From: Bdellovibrionia bacterium
Lineage (GTDB): Bacteria > Bdellovibrionota > Bdellovibrionia > Bdellovibrionales > JAUICD01
Assembly (NCBI GenBank): GCA_030427965.1
Contig: JAUICD010000001.1
Coordinates: 146,625 to 210,624, forward strand
Direction of reading: 5' to 3'
DNA: 64,000 nt
In this document: positions 52,036 through 58,738 of the stretch, piece by piece
Layout: the number at the start of each line of letters is the position of its first letter
How positions within the stretch are numbered: position 1 is the first letter of the stretch
The notes under the pieces: model-generated
What the model saw: the letters and a program-made list of their open reading frames with translations, nothing else
Database searches by the model: none
What the model was told of the DNA's origin: nothing
Translations under genes and position numbers: made by a program

Positions 52036-53322
52036 ATGGGAGTACTTTCATCTATGTTTACTGGTGTGTCAGGTTTATCCGCACACGGAGAAGCATTAGG
52101 TGTGATTGGTGATAATATTGCCAACGCAAACAACACAGGATTTAAAGCCAGTCGGGCTGAATTCGGAGATATAATAGCAAAGAGTTTGAAGGGGATTTTG
52201 GGCGGTAACCAGATCGGACGTGGTACTAAAATTTCCGCTGTGAATCCAATCTTAGTACAAGGTAATGTGGATCAAACAGAAAAGGCCACGGATCTTGCGA
52301 TTTCTGGTGATGGATACTTTGTTTTAAGGGGAACAGATGGTGCGTCTTTTACAAGAGATGGATCTCTTCACTTTGATAAAGATGGTTATCTTGTAACCAA
52401 TGACAATCAAAGAGTTCAAGGTTATGAAGCCGATGAGCGAGGTGAAATCATTAACAAGATGTCGGATGTGAAGTTTCCACGCGCGCTTATTCCTGCAAAA
52501 GCAACATCAAGTGTAAGACTTGATATGAACTTGGATTCTAGAAACCCTATTGCGGTGCCTTGGGATCCGAAGGATCCATACAGTACGTCACAGTTTTCAA
52601 CAGGGGTTGAAATTTATGACTCTCAAGGAAACAAGCATTTGATGACAACATTCTTTAGAAAGGTTGCTGATCGGACTTGGGAATACCATGGTATGGTTGA
52701 TGGAAAAGAAGTTGTCGGTGGAAATGAAGAAGAGATGTCACAAGTTCTACACGGGAGACTAGGATTTACCGTGGATGGGAAACTCGATACTGAAGAAGTT
52801 TTGGCATCCACTTTTAACTTTGTTGGTGGCGCACTCCAAAACCAACAGATCAAGTTTGACTTTGGTGACTCGATCACAACAGACAAAGGTAAGGGCTTAG
52901 ACGGAACAAAGCAATTTGGTTCAAAGTCGGATCTTATCACTTGGGGACAAGATGGAGCTTCTGCCGGAACTGTCGTGAATATGTCGTTCAATGAAGAGGG
53001 TGTTTTAACTGCGCTTTATAGTAATGGTCAGGCCAAGGACTTGGCTCAGGTTGTTCTAGCGAAGTTTGAAAACCCAGAAGGTCTTTTTAAAGTTGGTAAC
53101 AACAGATTTAAAGAGTCCAGAAATTCAGGTGAAGCGGCTATTGGTCGACCACGTCACTCAGGAAGAGGACACTTCTATTCGAAGTCTCTTGAGCGCTCGA
53201 CTGTGGATTTGGCTTTAGAATTTGTGAATATGATTCAAGCCCAAAGAAACTTCCAGGCAAACGCTAAGACGATCACAACAACAGATGAACTTCTGGCTGA
53301 AGTGATCAATCTGAAGCGATAA
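52036..53322 (+). CDS. flgE: Flagellar hook protein FlgE
   Basis: Hook subunit, exported and polymerised after the rod. 428 residues from ATG 52036 (GGAGG 7 nt upstream); a longer frame from 52003 lacks a ribosome site. N-terminal motif GVSGLSAHGEALGVIGDNIA then NANNTGFKASRAEF, central hook domains, and C-terminal ERSTVDLALEFVNMIQAQRN with NAKTITTTDELLAEVINLKR. Last gene of the operon; followed by palindromic repeat copy C. Confidence 0.97.
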   Translation: MGVLSSMFTGVSGLSAHGEALGVIGDNIANANNTGFKASRAEFGDIIAKSLKGILGGNQIGRGTKISAVNPILVQGNVDQTEKATDLAISGDGYFVLRGTDGASFTRDGSLHFDKDGYLVTNDNQRVQGYEADERGEIINKMSDVKFPRALIPAKATSSVRLDMNLDSRNPIAVPWDPKDPYSTSQFSTGVEIYDSQGNKHLMTTFFRKVADRTWEYHGMVDGKEVVGGNEEEMSQVLHGRLGFTVDGKLDTEEVLASTFNFVGGALQNQQIKFDFGDSITTDKGKGLDGTKQFGSKSDLITWGQDGASAGTVVNMSFNEEGVLTALYSNGQAKDLAQVVLAKFENPEGLFKVGNNRFKESRNSGEAAIGRPRHSGRGHFYSKSLERSTVDLALEFVNMIQAQRNFQANAKTITTTDELLAEVINLKR

Positions 53323-53334
53323 TCAAATTTTTTT

Positions 53335-53410
53335 TAGGTGCCAGGCATATTCTGCGGATGCGGGTCAGCACTTTTGGTGCTGAGCATCCGCAGAATATGC
53401 CTGGCACCTA
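53335..53410. repeat. Palindromic repeat, copy C (27-bp outer stem)
   Basis: The 27-nt arm TAGGTGCCAGGC... to GGATGC (53335-53361) pairs perfectly with 53384-53410. The interior differs from copies A and B: GGG bulge and a second 7-bp stem TCAGCAC/GTGCTGA. It separates the convergent flgE and pfkA, and its last three bases form the pfkA stop codon TAG. A bidirectional terminator role is plausible. Confidence 0.95.
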
Positions 53411-54385
53411 GTGCGAAAGTAGTTTTGCAAGTTCAATCAATTCCATGGACACGCGTTTTTGATTTTTGACGATTTCATCAAATGAAACTGCAACTATGCT
53501 GTTGTTTTGAAGGGCGACCATAATCCCTGTTTGCCCGGCTATCAGAGCCTCAGTTGCTTTTTGCCCCATACGGCTTGCTAGGATTCGGTCTTGAGCAGAG
53601 GGGGCCCCACCTCTTTGAATGTGCCCTAGTATACAGATTTTTGGTTCCCACCCAGTTTTTTTACGAATGGCTTCTGCAAGATCATAGGCGCGGCCGGGTT
53701 TTTTGCCCTCAGCTGTGATCAAAATATGACTTTTCTTCCCTGTTTTAATTCCATTTTGAATGTGTTCAATTGCGCTTTCGACTTTAACTGGGTTTTCTGG
53801 AATGAAGACTTGCTCAGCTCCCCCGGCAACTCCAACAGAAATGGCAAGGTATCCAGAGTCTCGTCCCATAACTTCTACGATAAAGATACGATCATGACTG
53901 GTAGCTGTGTCTCTGACACGATCTATGGCTTCTGTTGAGGTATTGAGTGCGGTGTCAAAACCAATGGTCATATCGGTCCCATAGATGTCATTGTCGATAG
54001 TGCCGGGTATCCCAACACAAGGCGTCCCACACTCTTTAGAGAGTGCGAGAGCTCCTGCCATGGTTCCATCTCCGCCAATGGACACTAGGGCATCAATTTT
54101 ATGATTCTTGAGGTTTTGAAAGGCTTTTTCCCTTCCTTCTTTTGTTCGAAATTCTTTACATCTTTCACTCTTAAGAATAGTTCCACCACGATGGAGGATA
54201 TTTCCAACAGAGCGCCTGTAGAGAGTCTTAAAATCGCTATTGATAAGCCCTAGGTAGCCCTGTTGTATGCCGATAACATCAATTCCTTGGGAAATTGCAG
54301 AGCGTGTGACTGCTCTAATAGCGGCGTTCATTCCAGGGGCATCGCCCCCACTTGTGAGAATTCCGATTCGACTTATACTACTCAT
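53408..54385 (-). CDS. pfkA: ATP-dependent 6-phosphofructokinase
   Basis: Phosphorylates fructose-6-phosphate in glycolysis. 325 residues. N-terminal ILTSGGDAPGMNAAIRAVTR; SIGGDGTMAGALAL, where Gly after the Asp points to ATP rather than pyrophosphate; GTIDNDIYGTDMTIGFDTAL with the catalytic TIDND motif; and EVMGRDSGYLAI. Stop codon TAG is part of repeat copy C. The hup terminator lies between it and hup. Confidence 0.96.
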   Translation of the reverse strand: MSSISRIGILTSGGDAPGMNAAIRAVTRSAISQGIDVIGIQQGYLGLINSDFKTLYRRSVGNILHRGGTILKSERCKEFRTKEGREKAFQNLKNHKIDALVSIGGDGTMAGALALSKECGTPCVGIPGTIDNDIYGTDMTIGFDTALNTSTEAIDRVRDTATSHDRIFIVEVMGRDSGYLAISVGVAGGAEQVFIPENPVKVESAIEHIQNGIKTGKKSHILITAEGKKPGRAYDLAEAIRKKTGWEPKICILGHIQRGGAPSAQDRILASRMGQKATEALIAGQTGIMVALQNNSIVAVSFDEIVKNQKRVSMELIELAKLLSH

Positions 54386-54390
54386 AATAA

Positions 54391-54415
54391 AAAAGGGACC
54401 TTTAAGGTCCCTTTT
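54391..54415 (-). terminator. Terminator of hup
   Basis: AAGGGACCTT/AAGGTCCCTT forms a 10-bp stem, followed on the minus strand by a T-tract (CTTTTTTATTATG). It sits between hup and pfkA on the minus strand. Because the T-run ends at the pfkA ATG, pfkA needs its own promoter or readthrough. Confidence 0.8.
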
Positions 54416-54436
54416 ATAATGGATCGAGTATTGAGA

Positions 54437-54709
54437 TTAGTTCAACAGATTTTTGAATTCACTGCCTGCACGAAATTTGGGGTACCACGCGGCTGGAATT
54501 TTGATTTCTTTTCCAGTTTGTGGATTTCTACCAAGACGCGCTTTTCTCTTGGACTTGGTGAATGTTCCAAATCCAACAAGCTTAACTTCATCGCCCTTTT
54601 TAACAGATTTACGAACGACGTTGATCGTCGTATCTAAGATCCGTTCGACATGTGCTTTGGGAACGTCTGCTTCCTTGGCGACTCTCTCGATAAGCTCTGC
54701 TTTATTCAT
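54437..54709 (-). CDS. hup: HU-family DNA-binding protein
   Basis: Nucleoid protein that bends DNA, 90 residues from ATG 54709 (GGGAG upstream; a frame from 54730 adds seven). Typical start MNKAELIERVAKEADVPKAH, then GDEVKLVGFGTFTKSKRKAR and the arm GRNPQTGKEIKIPAAWYPKF, where Trp/Tyr replace the usual residues near the Pro tip. A 5' leader of about 250 bp contains two DnaA boxes in a palindrome. Confidence 0.95.
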   Translation of the reverse strand: MNKAELIERVAKEADVPKAHVERILDTTINVVRKSVKKGDEVKLVGFGTFTKSKRKARLGRNPQTGKEIKIPAAWYPKFRAGSEFKNLLN

Positions 54710-54849
54710 AACTTCTCCCTGTTGAAACAAAGTTGTACGTGTTGTCAGTAAGGGATTGAACCTAAAGACGATTTTCTCGTCAAACAGAATTTGAAAATTT
54801 ATTTAAAAAAATCAATGCTTTCGATAAGATGCTCAATTCTCAAGCAAAA

Positions 54850-54873
54850 GTTATCCACAAATATGTGGATAAC
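54850..54873. promoter_or_regulatory. Inverted pair of perfect DnaA boxes upstream of hup
   Basis: TTATCCACA (54851-54859) and its reverse complement TGTGGATAA (54864-54872) face each other over an AATA spacer. Both are exact matches to the strong DnaA box. Flanks are AT-rich. The site lies about 140 bp before the hup ATG. The same bases form a 10-bp hairpin, so a structural role is the alternative. Confidence 0.6.
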
Positions 54874-54965
54874 AATTCTTTTTTTGGTTTTCTAGAGGAG
54901 TTGTTGACTTTTAATTTTAAGCCAATGATTTAGGCTGGCGACACACGTTGAAAACTTTTTTCAAG

Positions 54966-55151
54966 TTACTCGGTTTCGGAGTCGTTGTAGTCCTCTAGAT
55001 CAGGAGTGTGCTCCTCAGCTGGGATTGAGTGGTTGCCATCAGCCCAGTCGCCCAGATCAATAAGCTTGCATCTTTCTGAGCAAAATGGACGAAACGGGTT
55101 TGTCTCAGAATAGAGTGTTTCTTTCTTGCAGTTTGGACATTTGATCTTCAT
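54966..55151 (-). CDS. yacG: YacG-like zinc-binding protein
   Basis: A 61-residue zinc protein of the YacG family; E. coli YacG inhibits DNA gyrase. Zinc ligands Cys5, Cys8, Cys24 and Cys28 (KCPNCKKE and RPFCSERC) and the family segment CKLIDLGDWADGNHSIPAEE are present. The C terminus is acidic. ATG start; no close partner gene. The function is transferred from the family. Confidence 0.88.
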   Translation of the reverse strand: MKIKCPNCKKETLYSETNPFRPFCSERCKLIDLGDWADGNHSIPAEEHTPDLEDYNDSETE

Positions 55152-55240
55152 TAGAGAAAGGGATATCGTTTTTCGATTCCCTTTTGCAAGTGATTATTCG
55201 ATTGGAGCTCCTGGCAACTAGAGGAAGTTACTAACAAATC

Positions 55241-55981
55241 CTAGTTGAGAAGAAAAACACGTCCTCTAGCCATTGGTTTGTTGGCGTACTCGATTGTGAC
55301 TTGCGCACTTGGTGGTGCGTAGATGTTCCCGTTCTGTGACCCGTTATTGAGGAGATCTGTAAGATTTCCTTCAATTCGAATTTCAAGTTTGGGTTGTCCA
55401 GGTACATTGAGTAAGATGCGAAACATCTGGTTACCATTGTCATCTTCATATGGAGCAACATAAGGGGACACTCCCTGAGCTTGCCCAAGTGGGATTTGTG
55501 CCGCCCATTGGACGCCACCAGAGTTTTGGTACCCCCAGCCACCCTGGGCTGGAGATCCTAAGAAAAATTCAACACGAGCAGGGGAATTCAGTGGTGGTGT
55601 CCCGTCATTTGTTGGGGGTTCTGTATATATGTCCACCGCAAGAACATTGAGGCTTCTAGCTAAATTGCTACATTTTGTAAGCCCAAATGGAATAAAGAAG
55701 GCGATTCCCTTGTTAAACTTGTCGCCACATGCGTGAGCGATTTCTTTTAAAAACTGGCTATAAGCTTCTGTATTTTGAATTGTTAGTCCACCAGTTACTG
55801 ATTGACCAAAGGGGTTGGCTGAAGATAGGTAAGGCCCACCAAGAGAGGCATTGTAAGCTCCATAGTCATAGTATGGACCATTCTTTTTGCTTGCCTTTTT
55901 TGAGTCCTTCTTTCCGCACCCAACAAAGGCGATAGCAACGATAAGGGCTGCTGCAAATATTGAGTTCCATGAAAGTTTCAT
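55241..55981 (-). CDS. Lipoprotein, unknown function
   Basis: A 246-residue predicted lipoprotein. Signal peptide MKLSWNSIFAAALIVAIAFV runs to the lipobox VGC with Cys22. A Lys-rich linker (GKKDSKKASKKNG) is followed by an extracytoplasmic domain with strands (ARVEFFLGSPAQGGWGYQ, MFRILLNVPGQPKLEIRIEG). I do not recognise a family. ATG 55981 follows GGAGAC; the longer frame to 56050 crosses a G/C-rich tract and has no signal peptide. Monocistronic as far as visible. Confidence 0.7.
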   Translation of the reverse strand: MKLSWNSIFAAALIVAIAFVGCGKKDSKKASKKNGPYYDYGAYNASLGGPYLSSANPFGQSVTGGLTIQNTEAYSQFLKEIAHACGDKFNKGIAFFIPFGLTKCSNLARSLNVLAVDIYTEPPTNDGTPPLNSPARVEFFLGSPAQGGWGYQNSGGVQWAAQIPLGQAQGVSPYVAPYEDDNGNQMFRILLNVPGQPKLEIRIEGNLTDLLNNGSQNGNIYAPPSAQVTIEYANKPMARGRVFLLN

Positions 55982-56011
55982 ATCTTTTGTCTCCAATGAA
56001 ACACTCTGACT

Positions 56012-56035
56012 GGGGTTGGGGGTTAGGGGGATTGG
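56012..56035 (+). other. Telomere-like G-rich tract (potential G-quadruplex)
   Basis: Plus strand has GGGG-TT-GGGGG-TTA-GGGGG-ATT-GG. Three runs have four or five G; the fourth has only two, so a two-layer quadruplex or one using another G-run is possible. It is on the template strand in the leader of the lipoprotein gene 55241-55981. Confidence 0.5.
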
Positions 56036-56191
56036 TCCCCAGTCGAGCATTCAATTGTAATAAATACACATCTTGTGCCAACCTAAGGTGTGTTTTATTT
56101 TGAGATGAGGCAAAAGTGGGGGTGTCGAACTCTCAAATTAGAGCCCAAATTTGTCTCTCCTAGAGAGTTTTTATGACCCATACATAGATCA

Positions 56192-56211
56192 CGCACCTCT
56201 AGACAGGTGCG
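56192..56211. terminator. Hairpin, possible terminator
   Basis: CGCACCT (56192-56198) pairs with AGGTGCG (56205-56211) over a 6-nt loop CTAGAC. No T-tract follows on either strand, so this may be a weak or factor-dependent terminator for the lgt-like gene that ends at 56366. Confidence 0.4.
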
Positions 56212-56365
56212 GTAACAAAAACCCGAAACAGCAACAGATTCGATACGGAACGCTTATTCCACTAAAAATAATAAAGAATCCCTCTAGATAGTCTCTCCGT
56301 TTTTATTGTGGGAGTGTGTGGGGTATGTGCCTAAATAGGTTTGAGCAGTTGTTGTGTTGTTGCTT

Positions 56366-57124
56366 TCAGCCTTCTTTGGGGAGGCGGTAAGAGAGGAGGA
56401 GTCCTGAAAGAATTAAAACAATACTGATCCAGCTTGAAAGGCTCAATGAGAAGATATCCTCTCCACGCCAATCTGCACGGAATTGTTCGGTGATCAGTCG
56501 GTTGATTCCCATAAGAAGTATCCAGATTCCAAAGAGAAATCCTGTTCCTGAAAAGACCTTCTTTTTTTCTAGAAGTAAAAGTGCCAGTGTTGTGAAAAGA
56601 GCCAAAAGAAAAGAGTAGATTTGGGTTGGATGAAGACCCACTCCATGTGGCGCCTCTACTCCGGGTGGAAAGTGCATGGCCCAGGGAAGTGAGGTTTCTT
56701 TTCCGTAGCAGCACCCGGCAGCAAGGCAGCTCAATCGGCCAATAGCGTATCCAAGTGACCCAACTGGAGCAAATAAATCCAACCACGGGCCTGGTTTCAG
56801 TTTTCGTTTTACCAGTAAAAGAACTCCTGCTCCGAAAGCACAGATGAATCCACCATAGAAAACAAAGCCACCGTGCCAGAAATAGAGAATGCGGATTGGA
56901 TCTTTGATATACATTTGAGGGTATTCAAATATGACGTGAAAAAGTCTTGCTCCAACAAACCCAGAGATCATAATCAAAAGGCAAAGATCCAAAGCTAAGT
57001 TTTTGGGGAGAGAGAGTTTCTCACACCTTTTTAGGACCCAAAGAATTCCAAAACAATATGTGAGGCTAATAATAAGTAAGTACGTAGGTATTTGAAAACC
57101 AATAGAGCCAATCACAGGAAGCAT
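56366..57124 (-). CDS. Lgt-family prolipoprotein diacylglyceryl transferase paralogue
   Basis: A seven-helix membrane protein of about 252 residues of the Lgt family. It keeps the His-Gly-Gly motif (WHGGFVFYGGFI) and a GR motif, but instead of the classical GRxxNFxNxE the signature is GRLSCLAAGCCYGKETSLPW, with three cysteines. This is the second Lgt-type gene in the window, only about 190 bp upstream of the terminator of the classical one. It may be a specialised paralogue. ATG 57124 was chosen because the N terminus LPVIGSIGFQIPTY matches the family; a GTG at 57142 is possible. Confidence 0.82.
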   Translation of the reverse strand: MLPVIGSIGFQIPTYLLIISLTYCFGILWVLKRCEKLSLPKNLALDLCLLIMISGFVGARLFHVIFEYPQMYIKDPIRILYFWHGGFVFYGGFICAFGAGVLLLVKRKLKPGPWLDLFAPVGSLGYAIGRLSCLAAGCCYGKETSLPWAMHFPPGVEAPHGVGLHPTQIYSFLLALFTTLALLLLEKKKVFSGTGFLFGIWILLMGINRLITEQFRADWRGEDIFSLSLSSWISIVLILSGLLLSYRLPKEG

Positions 57125-57280
57125 GTTTTTATTGTATATCACTTTCTAAGAATGCAAAGAGGTTGTTGATTCCCACGTATGAGCAAAACACAACAGCTCA
57201 ACTATTGTCTAGGTGACTGGATAGCAAGCGAAGAAAGTGCATTAAGTCGTTTTTATTTTGTAGTTACACTTTTAAAGAAA

Positions 57281-57300
57281 AAAAGCGATTCAACGCTTTT
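57281..57300 (-). terminator. Terminator of ileS-lspA-lgt operon
   Basis: AAAAGCG/CGCTTTT (7-bp stem, 6-nt loop) is followed on the minus strand by a T-tract. It lies 15 bp beyond the lgt stop at 57315. Confidence 0.8.
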
Positions 57301-57314
57301 CTAGTACGATTTCT

Positions 57315-58217
57315 TTAAGGCTGAGGAGTGACTTTGTAATTTTCTTCGATTGGATTTTTAAGTCGTAAGTATAAGAGTGTGGCACCAATTAAAATCATAA
57401 TCGTGCAGAGAATTTGTCCCATACTGAAGTATTTAAAGTAAAACCCCATTTGTCTGTCAGGTTCCCTAAAAAATTCAACGATGAAACGTGCAATTCCGTA
57501 AAAAATCAAAAATGTTGAACCTATAATTCCCACATACGGCCAGTGCATCAATTGAGGTTTTGTTTTCTTTTTGTCATCTTCTTTGAGCGCATAGATCGGG
57601 GATGGAGCCATTCCTTTTCGTTGTAGAAATTTTTCAAGTAAAAGAAGGGCTATCAAAACAAAAAGTCCTTCACCAAATGCTTGATAGAGTTGTGAGGGGT
57701 GTCTAGGCATATTGCCAGCGTGATCACCAAAAATAATAGCCCAAGGAACGTCTGTTGGCCGACCCCAGAGTTCTCCATTAATAAAGTTGCCAAGGCGCCC
57801 CCAAAAAATACCGAGTGAAGAGCCCATAACAACGGTATCGGTGACATGATAAAATGTGAGTCCAAGTTTTTTAGCTGCAACATAGCTTGCTACACAAAAA
57901 CCAATCAAAGCTCCATGAAAAGAAAGCCCGCCATGCCAAATTGCAATGATCTCAAGTGGATTTTTGGCATACTCAGACCATTCACCGTATACAAGCACAT
58001 AAAGTATACGAGCGCCTAAGATCATCCCTACCATGAGATAAAAGATCAGCATTTGAATTTCTTCTGGGTTAAGGGCAAAGAGCCCTCTTTTCCAACGGTG
58101 CTTTAAAAAGAAGTATCCTGTTACATAACCAACAAGATACATAAGACCATACCATCTTACTTGAATAGGTCCCATATCAAGCAGGATGGGGTCGATGCTA
58201 TGTGTCCAGTATTCCAT
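57315..58217 (-). CDS. lgt: Prolipoprotein diacylglyceryl transferase
   Basis: Attaches diacylglycerol to the lipobox cysteine of prolipoproteins in the inner membrane. 300 residues, seven hydrophobic segments. Essential motif HGGLSFHGALIG and Lgt signature GRLGNFINGELWGRPTDVPW are intact, and FVEFFREPD is present near the C terminus. Third gene of an ileS-lspA-lgt unit (TAATG overlap with lspA), joining the two lipoprotein-processing enzymes. Confidence 0.96.
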   Translation of the reverse strand: MEYWTHSIDPILLDMGPIQVRWYGLMYLVGYVTGYFFLKHRWKRGLFALNPEEIQMLIFYLMVGMILGARILYVLVYGEWSEYAKNPLEIIAIWHGGLSFHGALIGFCVASYVAAKKLGLTFYHVTDTVVMGSSLGIFWGRLGNFINGELWGRPTDVPWAIIFGDHAGNMPRHPSQLYQAFGEGLFVLIALLLLEKFLQRKGMAPSPIYALKEDDKKKTKPQLMHWPYVGIIGSTFLIFYGIARFIVEFFREPDRQMGFYFKYFSMGQILCTIMILIGATLLYLRLKNPIEENYKVTPQP

Positions 58218-58738
58218 TAGGCGGTTTTACCTTTTGAAGATTTCTTTGCAGCTCTTTGCCTTTTTGAGTCTCGAATCATAAGAAGTATGAGGACACCAAT
58301 TCCAGAGACAATTGTCATATCAGCTACGTTAAATGCAGGATAAGTGTATGCATCTTTCACATGAAAATCTAAAAAATCGATGACATACCGAAATCGAATT
58401 CGGTCGATATAGTTTCCAATGGCTCCACCAAAAACAAGAGAGAGCCCTGTGATTTGAATTTTGTCGTCATCAGGCACAGTTCTTAAAACACTTAAAATTA
58501 TAAGAAGAGCTATAGGCGGGATAACTAAAAAGAAAATATTTCGAAAGTCGGGGTGGCTTTGTGCCAAGAAGCCAAATGCAGCCCCTGGATTACGAACAGA
58601 TGTGATATTGAAAAAGCCATCAATAACTGTAAGGGACTCGCCAACTCGAAATTGAGTGTGGATATACATTTTTGTGAGTTGATCTAAAGCAACGATCGCT
58701 CCAGACATAGACACTAAGATGAGATACTTTAGTTTCAT
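58217..58738 (-). CDS. lspA: Lipoprotein signal peptidase
   Basis: Cleaves the signal peptide of diacylglyceryl-prolipoprotein. 173 residues, four membrane helices. The catalytic Asp pair is in GGAIGNYIDRIRFRYVIDFL and AFNVADMTIV; the NITSVRNPGAAFGF segment is typical. Start ATG 58738 is coupled to the ileS stop (ATGA) with GAGG upstream. Confidence 0.96.
   Translation of the reverse strand: MKLKYLILVSMSGAIVALDQLTKMYIHTQFRVGESLTVIDGFFNITSVRNPGAAFGFLAQSHPDFRNIFFLVIPPIALLIILSVLRTVPDDDKIQITGLSLVFGGAIGNYIDRIRFRYVIDFLDFHVKDAYTYPAFNVADMTIVSGIGVLILLMIRDSKRQRAAKKSSKGKTA

Larger units (their letters stand above)
55982..56365. other. 384-bp intergenic region with G-rich tract and hairpin
   Basis: It carries the G-rich tract 56012-56035 and the hairpin 56192-56211, each described separately. 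The remaining DNA between lgt-like gene and lipoprotein gene is AT-rich. I saw no ORF with ribosome site and no tRNA. Confidence 0.6.

Noticed and set aside
54902..54940. TTGACT-containing stretch on the plus strand as a promoter
   Set aside because: No gene lies downstream on that strand and the -10 is poor.
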